From positions 653,000 to 678,964 of the forward strand of contig PJRA01000401.1 in the NCBI GenBank assembly GCA_016987375.1: a stretch of 25,965 nt of DNA, written 5' to 3'. Of this stretch, positions 1-9,715 are shown one piece after another (position 1 is the stretch's first letter; every line of letters begins with the position of its first letter). A program made the translations under genes and the position numbers. The DNA is from Brachionus koreanus (taxonomy: Eukaryota; Rotifera; Eurotatoria; Ploima; Brachionidae). Below the pieces are notes generated by a model. That model was not told the DNA's origin. It did no database searches and was given only the letters and a program-made list of their open reading frames with translations.

Positions 1-257
1 AGCAAGAGGTCAATTAAAAGGCCTAAGTGATAAATTTTGAAAATAAATTTCAGAAAAAATATGAATTTTAGAAACTAGGAAAAAAATGCTTTAAATCTTC
101 TAAATTTCACTTTTGTATCATATTTGGTTCATCATTTTTTTTCTAAATGAACCCTTTTTTGGCCACCTGTTTTATGCTTTAAAATATAATATAATCTGGT
201 TAACAAAAAAAATCTCTAAATAACAAAAAACTTTTGCAACATACTGTGTTAAAAGAC

Positions 258-465
258 ATAAATGCAACTTTGAATGTTGCACTGTGTGTCATTTACAGAA
301 CTTGCTTTTGGATTTAAAACGAAAATTTTTAAGAATTTTTAACATTTTGTTCTGTTCTATTGTACAGAATTTCACAAAACCATTTTTAATAGAGATTATT
401 ATAAAAAAAAGTTGTTAAAAATTTTTTGAGAAAAATATTGATTGCAGAATCATGTTTTCAAACTA
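258..465 (+). repeat. Dispersed repeat, copy 1 (inverted partner at the far end of the window)
   Basis: Reading + strand here and the reverse complement of about 25715-25945 gives clear similarity. The core 331-353 is identical over 23 bases, and 331-382 matches with about four differences in 51 bases. Weaker similarity continues upstream (the TTTACAGAA..TTGCTTTT stretch) and downstream. No protein family is recognised in either copy, so this is an unclassified interspersed repeat. Confidence 0.6.
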
Positions 466-832
466 AACATTCAGTGGTAAATGACTTGGTTTTGCTACGC
501 ATCAAAATGTATGTTTTAGCACTAGGTTTTTTCATGATTCAAAGACTGATCATTAAGTTAAGACAAGTATTCACGAATAAAAATTTAAATGTTTCTTTTG
601 ATTTAGAACTTTTATTTTTTTTCTTTAGAAATAAAAATTTTTTGCTAAAATATATTAATATTATTTAAATTGAAATTTTTTTTAAACTCTGACTCAATAT
701 AAATCTTCTAAATCATACTCTTATTCCATAAATTTTTATATTTATATAAAAATTTATATATAATAATATATAACAATTTTTTAATTTAATCCTGTAAAAA
801 TCGTTTTTGCTAAAAAAATTGAAAAAAAATTT

Positions 833-838
833 TTTATT
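833..838 (-). terminator. Candidate polyadenylation signal of the RING gene
   Basis: AATAAA on the minus strand lies 55 bases past the stop codon of the RING gene, a normal distance. In DNA this AT-rich the hexamer is common by chance, so support is positional only. Confidence 0.4.
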
Positions 839-892
839 TAAAATCAAACAGACAACCAATTGAGAATCCAACTTAATGGAAGATATTAATTG

Positions 893-2005
893 TTAGCTAT
901 TTGTCTTCTCAATTTCATTAACTAAAAAATCAATAACATTTTTAACATTGTTTTCTATTTCAATCATTTTCTGCCAAGTTTCTTCTACAGACAAATTATC
1001 TAAAGGACAAGAGATCGATTGTGTCAGCCAATTTTCGACACACTCCGAGTGAAAAATGTGACCACAAGGCAAATGCTTGCTTAATTGACCATATTCAAAG
1101 TCTTCATAACAAATACCGCACTTTTCCCCTCTTGTCCACTCATCCACTGGCTCTGTTTTCAGCTTAGACAGAATTTCTTTCGATAAAGACTTTTTTTTCA
1201 CAAACTCATCTAATCGAGCCAGATGCTCGTAGTCTTCTGGTGTTATTTCTCTATGTTGAAGTTCAATTAAAAATTTCAAATACATATCGTCAGCGTTCTG
1301 CTCTAGCTCTAGGTCTACTTGACCATAGTCTGCCACAAAATCATTTATTTTACGATTACTTTTTTTCTTTGAAACTTCGATTATTCTCTCGACTAATTTC
1401 AAATTTTTGAATATTTTTTTATTTTCTATTAAAAATTGTTGATCTAAAACTTTTGAATTTTTTTTTGCATACAAGTGTCTGGCTCGTTGTATTTTTTGCA
1501 CATAAAAATTAAAATAATAGTCAACAAATTCTTTTTTGTACAAATTGTACTTGAGGTAAAGATATTTGCAATTTTTTTTTCTATCTAAATTTGAATTGAG
1601 TAAAACATTGGCATATTTAACAGATTTTAATTGTTTGCTTTTGACAAGCTTTTTGACTTTGAGTTGTTTTTTTTTAGCAACAAATTCCTGTTCATAGTCT
1701 GAGAAAGTCTCGACCGGAGAGCTTGTGCTGGGCTCTTCGGGGCTAGCTGAACGCTGTGGTCTTGAAACAGTGAAGGAGGCCAATTGTCTGGTCATGTTGG
1801 TCCATTTGGTGCGAGTTTTTTCTTCCACCGAACAAAAAGAGGATGACGGAGAAATGGAGAACGAGAGGTCAGACAAAAAGACACCATGCTCTTGGGTGTA
1901 CGGGCAGATCGGATCAATTTGTGATATTAACTTTTGCAATTCTTTTCTACTTCTTGGTCCGTCTTTGGGTGCACAGCTTAAGGAATTTTGGAAAATTTCT
2001 ATCAT
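893..2005 (-). CDS. RING-H2 finger protein, probable E3 ubiquitin ligase
   Basis: A 370-residue protein in one exon with an ATG start. The C-terminal zinc finger has ligands C296, C299, C314, H316, H319, C322, C333 and D336, spaced as in RING-H2 domains (CxxC, CxH, HxxC, then CPLD). The last ligand is Asp instead of Cys, as in RBX1. RING domains recruit E2 enzymes for ubiquitin transfer, so an E3 role is likely; substrate unknown. Just before the finger is HREITPEDYE with a following LDE, a motif I associate from memory with an uncharacterised group of invertebrate RING proteins. Residues 110-240 are very Lys/Asn/Tyr-rich and probably helical. The N-terminal 110 residues are Ser/Pro-rich and likely disordered, with three cysteines of unknown role. 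No signal peptide or membrane segment is seen. A retrocopy origin is possible because it has no introns, but the frame is intact. Confidence 0.8.
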   Translation of the reverse strand: MIEIFQNSLSCAPKDGPRSRKELQKLISQIDPICPYTQEHGVFLSDLSFSISPSSSFCSVEEKTRTKWTNMTRQLASFTVSRPQRSASPEEPSTSSPVETFSDYEQEFVAKKKQLKVKKLVKSKQLKSVKYANVLLNSNLDRKKNCKYLYLKYNLYKKEFVDYYFNFYVQKIQRARHLYAKKNSKVLDQQFLIENKKIFKNLKLVERIIEVSKKKSNRKINDFVADYGQVDLELEQNADDMYLKFLIELQHREITPEDYEHLARLDEFVKKKSLSKEILSKLKTEPVDEWTRGEKCGICYEDFEYGQLSKHLPCGHIFHSECVENWLTQSISCPLDNLSVEETWQKMIEIENNVKNVIDFLVNEIEKTNS

Positions 2006-2034
2006 TTCTAATCCAAAATAGCTTTTTTTATTAA

Positions 2035-2670
2035 TTGAATAAAATTAAGATACATTTATAGCAATGTTAAAATTGCCAAGAATTGTGAAATTTGAATTAA
2101 TCATTTTTGAAATTTATTATAATAAGATAATTTTTTTTAGAAATTATTAAATTTAAGAAAAATCTTGCCTAATAATGTTAGAAAAAAAAAGCTTGATTAG
2201 AATTAGTTAAGTTTATGTTACTAGGTAATATTTTAGTTCCATTTTTTTTCAAAACTTTCAGTCAAAAAATTTAACCAATATTATAAGCTGCTTGCAAATA
2301 ATTATTTCTAATTAATTTTTAATCAGCTGGTTAAATGCGAGAATTTTTTTTAACCTTGAATAAATTTCTTTTTTTCATTTTTTTTAACTTACAAAAAGAA
2401 ATTGATGAAAATTTAAAAATAAAATTTTTAATTTGTTTTCAAAAGAATTAGTTTTTCCAAGTAACTGATTATTGCTCCATTTTTAGTTATTTGATATTTA
2501 AAACACCAAGATTCTGAAGTTTTTTTGAAGGAGATACCACAGTTTTGTTTCTATGCGCACATAGTTTTGCACTTTGACACATTTAGCTCAGTCAGGCCAA
2601 AAAACATAGTCAAAGACTAGATGGTACTTATGTATGAATGGAAAAAGTCAATCATTCGTTGATATGCATA
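2035..2670. other. Intergenic stretch upstream of the RING gene
   Basis: This holds the presumed promoter and 5' UTR side of the minus-strand RING gene. It is rich in A and T runs and I see no coding region or named motif. Base composition becomes less AT-rich after about 2530, probably because the transposon remnant at 2671-2814 extends further left in unrecognisable form. Confidence 0.5.
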
Positions 2671-2814
2671 TCAGAGTTGATGGCCACCGACTTTGATCTT
2701 CGATAAAGCGGCTTGGACATTCTTCGATCAGATATTGAAATCTAAACAAAAACCTTTTTTGGAAACTTTTCTTTCCAGCAAAGCGAACACTGTCCAGTCA
2801 AGAAGACTTGTCAT
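2671..2814 (-). mobile_element. Tc1/mariner-type transposase C-terminal remnant
   Basis: The minus-strand frame from 2814 to 2671 reads SLLDWTVFALLERKVSKK, then a stop, then NVQAALSKI and KVGGHQL. This resembles the end of Tc1/mariner (IS630-like) transposases, where a 'NPLDY..W..LE.KV' block is followed by an 'AL..A' helix and a terminal GGH. One in-frame stop is present and the segment between the last two blocks is shorter than in intact families, so it is a dead fragment. A competing plus-strand frame (2693-2884) shows no recognisable domain. Confidence 0.5.
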
Positions 2815-3284
2815 TTTTGTAATATTCTACATTTCCCGACATGTTTTCTTCCTGCTTTCCGAAAATTCTCTTGTTCATTACTGAAAGTTCCTTTTTAAAA
2901 AAAATTGCAATATTTTAGAAATAAATTAGTTTTTTATATGATAAATATGTATGTATTAAACCATTGATCATTTGCATTTTCGGACAAGTAAATTTAACCT
3001 TTGTCCTTTTACTTATGTCTCACCGGTTAGAATAATTTTTTATTTGAGATTCTCTAATTATTAAAAGATTTATATGTTAGGAAAAAGAATGGAGTTGGGA
3101 AAATGATGGGCACTCAATGTTGCCATAAGGTGGAAAAAATTTTGATCTGATAACGATAAAATTACGAAAATTTACAGTCTTATAAAAAATTTTGTCTTTA
3201 AATCTTTATACAGAATTTTGCAAAAGTTTAGAAATTAATTTTTTTATTTATCTAAATTTTTTTACAAATAAAAATTAAAAAAAT
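2815..3284. other. Intergenic stretch, no gene seen
   Basis: AT-rich DNA with no recognisable coding region. A slightly more balanced patch at about 2990-3140 could be transposon-derived but matches no family I can name. Confidence 0.4.
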
Positions 3285-3393
3285 AAAAATTTATAATCAA
3301 AAAAACCTCTAAAAATTAAAAAATAAAAGTCGGTGCAAAAGTTTAGAAATTCGGGTAATCAAAAAGTTTTAACAATCATTACTACCTTTTTTT
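3285..3393. repeat. Direct repeat, copy 1
   Basis: About 109 bases repeated at 3928-4036 with only about four differences in the first 105 bases. Both copies contain the landmark GTCGGTGCAAAAGTTTAG. The copies are 643 bases apart with a MITE and a retroposon tail between them. The high identity in a decayed background points to a recent duplication. Confidence 0.8.
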
Positions 3394-3399
3394 TCACAC

Positions 3400-3477
3400 C
3401 TTTATGATTAATTTATTTATTTAATTAAAGCTTAAGTCCCATAGACAAATTGAATTAAGAATAATGGAATATCCATT
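3400..3477 (-). mobile_element. Retroposon 3' end with hairpin and A/T-rich tail
   Basis: On the minus strand a 6-bp stem hairpin (AATGGA..TCCATT, 3463-3477) is followed by a TCTATGGGACTTAAGCTTTA block and a TAAATAAATAAAT-type tail (3407-3425). Hairpin plus short tandem tail is the usual 3' terminus of CR1/Jockey-like non-LTR elements. No coding part is attached, so it is a severely 5'-truncated copy. The family assignment is inference. Confidence 0.45.
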
Positions 3478-3588
3478 TTACAATTAAGTAAAAAACTCAG
3501 TTTGTTATATACAAAAAAATGATTAAGATTATACAATATACAAAATTCTATTAAATAAAAATAATATTTTATCGAGTCGGTTAGTCCA

Positions 3589-3771
3589 GGCAAAATGAAA
3601 ATAATTTTACATTATTATATTATTAGATTTTTTTTGCAATTTTTCAGAAAATTAAAAAAACTCCTTGAAATTATTTGGTAAGCAAAAAAAAAAATTAAAA
3701 AATTACTTAAATATTGCACAAAAATCTAAAATTATGAAAATGTAAAAATTTAAAATTATTTTCATTTTGCC
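3589..3771 (+). mobile_element. MITE, copy 1 (183 bp, GGCAAAATG termini)
   Basis: It starts GGCAAAATGAAAATAATTTT and ends with the near-perfect inverse. The terminal inverted repeats are about 60 bases but have diverged after the outer 21. The interior matches the reverse complement of the second MITE at 21478-21667 along its full length, which defines a family. Flanks are TTAGTCCA (left) and TTAGTTGC (right), identical only in the first five bases, so the target duplication is degraded. No coding capacity. Confidence 0.8.
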
Positions 3772-3927
3772 TTAGTTGCTACATTCGAGGCTATACTTAT
3801 ACTTAAATATCCTAACTGAATTTTACAAATATTGTGCAAAAGAATAAAAATAAAAACACTAATTTGAAACTTTTTTTTCTCTTCAATTTGATATATCACA
3901 CTTGACATAAAAATACAGTTATCTTTT

Positions 3928-4036
3928 AAAAATTTATAATCAAAAAAACCTCTAAAAATTAAAAAATAAAAGTCGGTGCAAAAGTTTAGAAATTCGGGTA
4001 ATCTAAAAGTTTTAACAATCATTATTGCCTTTTTTA
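3928..4036. repeat. Direct repeat, copy 2
   Basis: Near-identical to 3285-3393. The two differ at one base in the AATC(A/T)AAAAG stretch and near the 3' end. No long-terminal-repeat signature such as TG..CA is present. Confidence 0.8.
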
Positions 4037-4308
4037 TCATTAATACTTAAATATTTTCTAATTTTGAGTAAACTGCTTTATTTAAAAACTATCCAACTCC
4101 TCATTTGGTCTCTAAATAACATTACCAAAAAATATTTGATTTGGCAAAAACTGGATAAAAATTTTTTTCTAGCAAACAAAAATGACAGATCGTGGGTCTG
4201 CTAGAAAAAGTGGATCCTCATGATGTAAGTTTTATTTGCAATGCAGTTTTAGAGGTTGAATTTTTACTAAATAAAATTTTTAAATTATTTTTCTATTTTG
4301 TAATATAG

Positions 4309-4990
4309 ATACTGAATGATTTCCAAATATCTAATAAGTTTCACTCATTTACTAGTGACAATGCTGCAAATATGGTTTTAGCGGCGGAAATGATTTGTTC
4401 CAACCAAGAAAATGCTTTCATGTTCGATGTGCAACACATATATTGAATCTAATATTGCAAAATGGTTTGGAAAATGATTTGTTCAAACAAACAATAGAAA
4501 AGATTAGATACTACTGCAAAAAAATTCATTCATCAACAAAATTAATGCAGTTTTTTGAGAGTCAAACGGTTTCAAATAATGAGCCAAAATTAAAAATTGT
4601 ATTTGATGTTCAGACTAGATGGAATTCCACACATGAAATGCTACAAGTCGCAATAAAAGTAAAAAAATCAATTACGGCCACTTCAATCCATCTTGAGAAT
4701 GAAAAAGATTCTGTTTTACCAATAATTGAAACAACTGATTGGAATTATGCTGAAAAACTTATAGATTTATTGGAACCATTTAGACAGGGTAAAATAATTA
4801 ATTTTTTAAAGATATTAATCTAAATATTTTTTAAAAGGAACTATTGATCTTTCTTTTTCTAAGAAAGTTTCTTCATCCCATTTGTTTCCATGCTTTAAAC
4901 AAATAAAAGATCATTTAAAAATGTGTGAAGATGACAAAAAATTTGATTTTGTTAATGATGCGATCAAAATTATGATTTTTATATTTATTT
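4309..4990 (+). pseudogene. hAT-family transposase pseudogene
   Basis: An exon-like segment after a TATAG acceptor encodes FTSDNAANMV (the hAT block around a catalytic Asp) up to about 4400. A frameshift then leads into 4395-4788, encoding RCATHILNLI, a later TRWNSTHEML block and LLEPF, all typical of hAT transposases. A GT-AG intron of 49 bp (4789-4837) can be removed in frame, giving RQG-TIDLSFSKK and continuing through HLFPCFKQIKDHL to a stop near 5010. The C-terminal dimerisation region is missing and there is no BED finger upstream in recognisable form. It is therefore a broken copy. The nearest MITE is 540 bp away, but nothing shows that they share termini. Confidence 0.8.
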
Positions 4991-5010
4991 TTGATTTTAG
5001 CATTTTAAAT

Positions 5011-5664
5011 TAAAATAAAATACACATATCTGAAATATATTTGCACAAAAAATCTAATTTTTTAATGTGCTTCATTTCAAAGGTGCACCTTTCGTTTATT
5101 ATTAGCCACACTTGTTACAAAATACTGTCAACATTAATTATCTCTGTTGATACTTGGCGCGCTAGAAATGGAGAAAATAAATGTAGCTGCTGGTATTTTA
5201 AAATTAATATATTTTATTAAATTTAAATTTTTTTAAGATTTTGAAAAAAATTATGGCCAAGAGTTCAATCAATCCATGATTTAGTCAATTTTGAGACAAA
5301 TGTGTGCTGAAACCAGAAGATAACTCGTAAAATCCGAATTAAATTACTAATAAAATAATCAATTATTGCATTGGAAACGTAAGAATCTGTATAATGACTA
5401 CTACAAATTTAAAAAATTTAACAATTTTATAAAATTAAGTTGATTTTTTAAGTAAAAAATTGAAAGTATCTCTAAAATTGTTTCTAATGAATACTTAATT
5501 AGATAAAAATTGTATAAATTTATTAATTTTTTTATAAATAAAATAGATAAAATAAAAATTTCATCAATTTTCCATCGATGATACTTGATAAAATCTATCA
5601 CTCTTCTTTGATAAAGGTTCAAGCATATTATGCATGCACTAATGTCTCGTTTTTAAAATTTTAA
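5011..5664. other. Intergenic stretch, no gene seen
   Basis: AT-rich. The minus-strand frame at 5401-5622 is Ile/Leu/Phe/Asn-rich without a domain and is taken as chance. A slightly GC-richer patch near 5085-5200 may be further transposon debris. Confidence 0.4.
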
Positions 5665-5829
5665 CTGAGTGAGAAAGAACTTAAAGTAAAAAGGGTACAA
5701 GATTTGTTTAAAAAATTTAATAGTGGTGATACGAGCCTTCAGAGGAAGAAAGTGCCAGATCAGAGTGCTCTTCGTATGGCTGTTAAGAGCAACTTCAGGT
5801 TCGTTTTATCGCCAACTCTCAACAACTAA
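5665..5829 (+). mobile_element. Mariner transposase N-terminal remnant
   Basis: The frame encodes VQDLFKKFNSGDTSLQRKK, then DQSALRMAVKSNFR, before a stop. This follows the pattern of the mariner DNA-binding region, in which a 'W..KF.SGD.SL.DK..SGRP' linker is followed by 'D...L...V..N'. The GRP hook is lost. No catalytic domain follows, so it is a fragment. Confidence 0.45.
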
Positions 5830-6208
5830 AAGTTTGTTTCTTAAAAATAAGAGAACTATTTTTTTATTTATTTAATTTGAATTTTTTTTAATGTGCTTAA
5901 TTTTAAATCAATTTTTTTAGATGAAAAACTTTTTCAAATATATTGATGAAATTAAGAAAACAAATCATAAAAAATTAAATTGATAAATAATAAATTATTG
6001 AAAAAATCAATTAGATTTTAAGATAAATTTAAATTTTCAATCAATTATTTTAAAAAGCTTCAAAAAATTAATACAGACATCATTTATGAGAAAACTGTTC
6101 ATAATAAACAATCAAAAATTCATCAAAAGAACAAAAAAATTGCGTTAAATTTCTTTTTTCATTAGTTATTTCACTTAAAAGCTAAACTTTCATCATATCA
6201 TAATTATA
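5830..6208. other. Upstream region of the sulfotransferase gene
   Basis: About 380 bases of A/T runs that must contain the TPST promoter and 5' UTR. I cannot single out a TATA box or initiator with confidence because TA-rich words are everywhere. Confidence 0.4.
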
Positions 6209-7180
6209 ATGGTTTTTATTTTTAAAAGGAAAAAAATTTTTTGTTTTTTAATAATATTAGCAATTTGTTTAATTTTTTCAAAAAAAATTTTTTTCCTAAA
6301 AAAAAAAGATTCAGAGATTGAATCGCTGCGATCATTGCCGATAATAATAATCGGCGGCTTTGGTCGCTCGGGAACAACCCTAGTTCGCACAATGCTAGAC
6401 ACCCATCCAAGCATTCAATGCGGTCCAGAGACCAAAGTAATTCCAAGTTTTGTAGCATTTCTAAAAAAATTTCTAAATCAAAGAGGGGCTTTGTCAGATT
6501 TGAAAGAAGCTGGTATAAACAAATCATTGATCGATGATGCAGCTGCCAAGTTTGTTTATCACATTCTCAGCAATCGAGACTTGAGGCCATCTAAACGCCT
6601 TTGTCTCAAAGACCCGAATATATTGTACCATATGCAATACTTACGGGAAATGTTCCCCAAAGCCAAATTTGTTCATGTGGTGCGCGACGGCAGGGCTGCC
6701 GCCTACTCATTCATGAAAAAAGTTGGAGAAAAAATGAATTTTTTTAGATACAAATTTTATTTAAGCCATTGGAATAAGTATAATAGTTTTATTGAACTCA
6801 ATTGTCATGGTTCTTTCATTTGCTTCCGTGTTAAGTATGAGGAATTAATTGATCGGCCCGAAAAGGTTCTCAGAAAATTGGTTGAATTTTTGGGCGAAGA
6901 GTGGACAGACAAAATGCTCGAACATGAAAAACATTTAGGTGCAGTCAGAATATCTAAATTGGAATGGTCATCTGATCAAATAAAAAATTCAATTTATAAA
7001 AATTCTTCTAGTCAAAATTATGAAAAGGAAATTGCTGATTATGATCCTGAGAGTGTTGCGATGGTAGCGCCAATGCTTAAAATATATGGATATAATGTAA
7101 GCGTATCAGAAAAAAGTTTCTATAGAAAAAAACCGATGCCATGGGGAAAAGAAAGACACCGTTTTTTTAGAAATAATTGA
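6209..7180 (+). CDS. Protein-tyrosine sulfotransferase (TPST-like), Golgi type II membrane enzyme
   Basis: A 323-residue protein from a single exon. TPSTs transfer sulfate from PAPS to tyrosines of secreted and membrane proteins in the trans-Golgi. Residues 10-24 form the signal anchor behind basic residues, giving a short stem and lumenal catalytic domain. The PAPS 5'-phosphosulfate loop is GGFGRSGTTL (49-58). E74 in CGPETKVIP corresponds to the catalytic Glu of animal TPSTs. KDP (134-136) and VVRDGRAAAYS (157-167, with R159 and S167) form the 3'-phosphate site. C71, C132, C199 and C205 are placed to form the two family disulfides. Near the end, a SSDQIK block and VAPML.IYGY match the family's C-terminal signatures. 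It is somewhat shorter than the roughly 370-residue vertebrate enzymes, mainly in stem and tail. It has no introns and no damage, so it appears functional. Confidence 0.93.
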   Translation: MVFIFKRKKIFCFLIILAICLIFSKKIFFLKKKDSEIESLRSLPIIIIGGFGRSGTTLVRTMLDTHPSIQCGPETKVIPSFVAFLKKFLNQRGALSDLKEAGINKSLIDDAAAKFVYHILSNRDLRPSKRLCLKDPNILYHMQYLREMFPKAKFVHVVRDGRAAAYSFMKKVGEKMNFFRYKFYLSHWNKYNSFIELNCHGSFICFRVKYEELIDRPEKVLRKLVEFLGEEWTDKMLEHEKHLGAVRISKLEWSSDQIKNSIYKNSSSQNYEKEIADYDPESVAMVAPMLKIYGYNVSVSEKSFYRKKPMPWGKERHRFFRNN

Positions 7181-7228
7181 CTAGGCAACAATCAAAATTT
7201 TTTTATTTTAATTGCTTTTTTCGTTTTA

Positions 7229-7238
7229 AATAAATAAA
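7229..7238 (+). terminator. Candidate polyadenylation signals of the TPST gene
   Basis: Two overlapping AATAAA hexamers (7229-7234 and 7233-7238) lie about 50 bases after the stop codon at 7178-7180, a usual position for a short 3' UTR. Confidence 0.5.
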
Positions 7239-7500
7239 CGAATATTTTATTGATTTGATTTTTTTTCTTTAATTTAAAATTCGTAATCTACAATCTCGAT
7301 AATATTAGTGATGTTGGTTATGCTTGATTAAGTAAGAAATTTAATTAAAACTTTTAAAATTGAACTCTTTTTGTTTACAAAATAATTCTTTTACACATAC
7401 TAATATTAAATTGAGTGAAATAATTTTGAACTTTTGAGAGTAATTTTTTTTATTAATTTTGAATTTTTTTTATTATTTTTTTTATTAATTATTTGTCTAC

Positions 7501-7740
7501 ATTAACACCTTGGAAAACAATCTTTTACCGTCTGTTGAACTTCTATTTGATCCATATGACCCTTGGGTTTTTCAACAAGATGGGGCTGCAGCACATACCG
7601 CTTAATCAGTGACTAGTCAAAACAACAGGTCATTGTATAATATGACTTAAAGTTTTAGAATTAAAATTGTTAATAAACGTTAGCATTATCAAAAATAAAC
7701 AACCTTTTAATAAACCCAAAAATTTTTTGACACAACATAG
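7501..7740 (+). mobile_element. Mariner/Tc1 transposase fragment with its 3' terminal repeat
   Basis: The frame at 7501 encodes LENNLLPSVELL and then WVFQQDGAAAHTA before a stop. This is the second-Asp block of Tc1/mariner DDE transposases (FQQDGA..HTA). After about 100 non-coding bases, the minus-strand end CTATGTTGTGTCAAAAAATT is followed on the plus strand by TA (7741-7742), as expected for a terminal repeat at a TA target. The 5' part of the element is missing. Confidence 0.75.
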
Positions 7741-7863
7741 TAATTTTATAGTCTTGGTTAAGCAAGCAGTGAATTTCTAACAGCACTTGAAGATATCAAA
7801 TATCATGCTTGATTCATTCATAAATTGCTTTAATTGAATATCTTTTTAATTTTCCAAATAACC

Positions 7864-8044
7864 ATGAAATCAAATAACTTAAAATCTATCTTAATCAGAT
7901 CTCACTTAGATTACCTTTTTTTACTATTCCTATGCCGACATTAACCCAGACCGTGCTAGAAAAATGTCAAAAAAATCAAGATCGAATACTAAAGATAATA
8001 AATTTTTACCCATTAAACAAAACTGGGATGTCACAAATTCACCC
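7864..8044 (+). mobile_element. Non-LTR retrotransposon RT C-terminal remnant
   Basis: Two frames joined by a shift near 7920 read LIRSHLDYLF and then LEKCQKNQDRILKIINFYPL. This matches the conserved tail after the RT domain in Jockey/CR1-like ORF2 proteins (an 'RS.LDY.' block followed by 'LE..QN..LR.I'). The copy is short and frame-broken. Confidence 0.6.
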
Positions 8045-9700
8045 TGTCTTTACTCAAACTATATTTTTAATAATTAATAATAAAAAAATAGCTAAAAAAT
8101 AATTTTTTTATATGTTTTAATCGATTTAAATATATGAAGTATAGAACAAATCTTGAGATATGGGGGCACCAGTCTGTTCATTTACTTTGAAACTAAACTT
8201 TAATTCAGCTTAAAGACTCTAATATAATTTTTGAATTATCAATACTAGGTTGTCCACAATTTAGCGTGTTTACTTTAATTAAAAAGTTAATTATTATATA
8301 GTTTCTTTAGTCAATTTTTTTTTAATTATAAACTCATAGTGACAAAATCAGACGAAATAAAAATTTCAAATTAATTTCAAAGTTTGATTTTAAATAAAAG
8401 TAAAAGCAAATGAAAGATAGGAAAAAACGCGTGATGTCAATACTTTGATTGAAACCATGAATTTGTATGTCTTTTCCAATTTTAAAGATTAATCTAAAAT
8501 TTTCAAAAAATTTGATAATTAAGCCTTAAAGCAAATTTTTGTTAAATTAAAAAAATAAACTTAATAAAAAAATATGATCAAATTTTACGTGTTTTTTTTT
8601 AACAAAATATATAAAAAAATTTCAAAAATTTATTCATAAGAAAACCATTCATTTAGTTTTGAATTATAAATTGCCAATATTAAGCCAAACAAAAAAAATA
8701 GGAATAATAAAACATAGCAAATAAATAAGAATATCATATCATTCATCAATAGGTTTGAAAAAAAATTCATGAAGTGAATAAGCAAAGCATAGAGAATAGA
8801 ACCTAAAGTTGATGATCGATTATTTATATTCAAGAATAAATCAGGTTAATGCTCGAAAGTATTTCATTTTAGAACAAAAAAAAATCAAAAATTGATTCAT
8901 AGGCATTATTAAAGATATATTGAACTAAGCTCTAAATTATCTAACCCAAGTCAAATTATTTAGACATTTACTGTGCCAAGCCGTCTGTTAACTGCTTGAA
9001 GCGCCAAATAAGCATTTAATCTGGATATTTGATAGGCTTTTGTTGGCCTTTCTAAAACTGACATATAATTAGACTAATTTTCTTCTAATTTAAGCTTAAT
9101 TACAAATTAATTTCTTAGCTCTTCTAAAAAAATATATTTGAAAAAAAAACTATATTGGCCAGCGATAATTAAAAAATAAACAGAGTCTATTGTGCAAATC
9201 AATTTGGCTTAGGGATACCTTGTTAAACTTGATGTCCTATAATTAAATTAGTTTCGTGATTAGGCGTCTCTGTTTGTTAAGCATGTTGTTTGGCTTTAGG
9301 TTGGCCATGTTTAGCTAACTAGGTGGTGTTAACCAACTCAGGTTGCTTTTAGTCATCACACATACACACACAATTAGTCTAGAAAAAAATCTAATTGACT
9401 AAATTGAATTTTAGGTCAAGTAGTTGGGAAATATTCAAAAAGTAAAAAAAAAAAAGCAATTAATTATTTAATCGCGTTAAATAACATAAGATATTAATTA
9501 AAATATTGTGTTAGAACTTACGTAATTTAATTTAAAAGCCAGAAATTTGTTCTAAATAAATCATAAGGTTTGTATTTGATATATCTGACAGATAGAATTT
9601 AGCTTAAAAGTAACTTGGAGCATATTGTTGTTGCATTGGCCAAATAGGTTCTAGAGGAATAAAAATTCTGGTCTTAAGAAAACTAAAACTAAACTAAACT
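8045..9700. other. Long intergenic stretch, no gene seen
   Basis: No exon or RNA gene is recognised. A possible mariner-type terminus, ACTAGGTTGTCCACAATTT, begins near 8245. From about 8940 to 9415 the DNA is less A/T-run-dominated and contains repeated homeobox-like words (TTAATT, CTAATTAG) and a CA-rich patch at 9359-9376, which could be regulatory but proves nothing. The hydrophobic minus-strand frame at 8630-8833 starts with TTG and is discounted. Confidence 0.4.
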
Positions 9701-9715
9701 CTGGCGTCCAGAGCC

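Larger units (their letters stand above)
1..892. other. Intergenic AT-rich stretch without a gene
   Basis: No credible coding region is seen. The longest open frame (426-668) starts at TTG rather than ATG and is mostly Phe/Leu/Lys/Asn from A and T runs. The only structured content is one copy of a dispersed repeat at 258-465, listed separately, and the polyadenylation candidate of the RING gene at 833-838. Confidence 0.6.

Noticed and set aside
426..668. 80-residue open frame
   Set aside because: Starts with TTG, not ATG. Composition is driven by A/T runs and overlaps a dispersed repeat.
1725..2034. Plus-strand open frames overlapping the RING gene
   Set aside because: They are antisense shadows of its N-terminal coding region, with no domain.
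3285..4036. LTR retrotransposon bounded by the 109-bp repeats
   Set aside because: No TG..CA ends, primer binding site, polypurine tract or target duplication, and the interior is a retroposon tail plus MITE.
3762..4040. 92-residue minus-strand frame
   Set aside because: Spans the MITE end and direct repeat copy 2. No family pattern, and the residues follow repeat sequence.
5401..5622. 73-residue minus-strand frame
   Set aside because: Ile/Leu/Asn/Phe-rich with no motif. Chance open frame in AT-rich DNA.
6193..6527. Minus-strand frames over the TPST gene
   Set aside because: Antisense shadows of a strongly supported gene.
8630..8833. Hydrophobic 67-residue minus-strand frame, tempting as a small membrane protein
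   Set aside because: The start codon is TTG, the only ATGs are internal, and Phe/Leu richness follows from A/T runs. An AATAAA overlaps the stop, but that word is common here.
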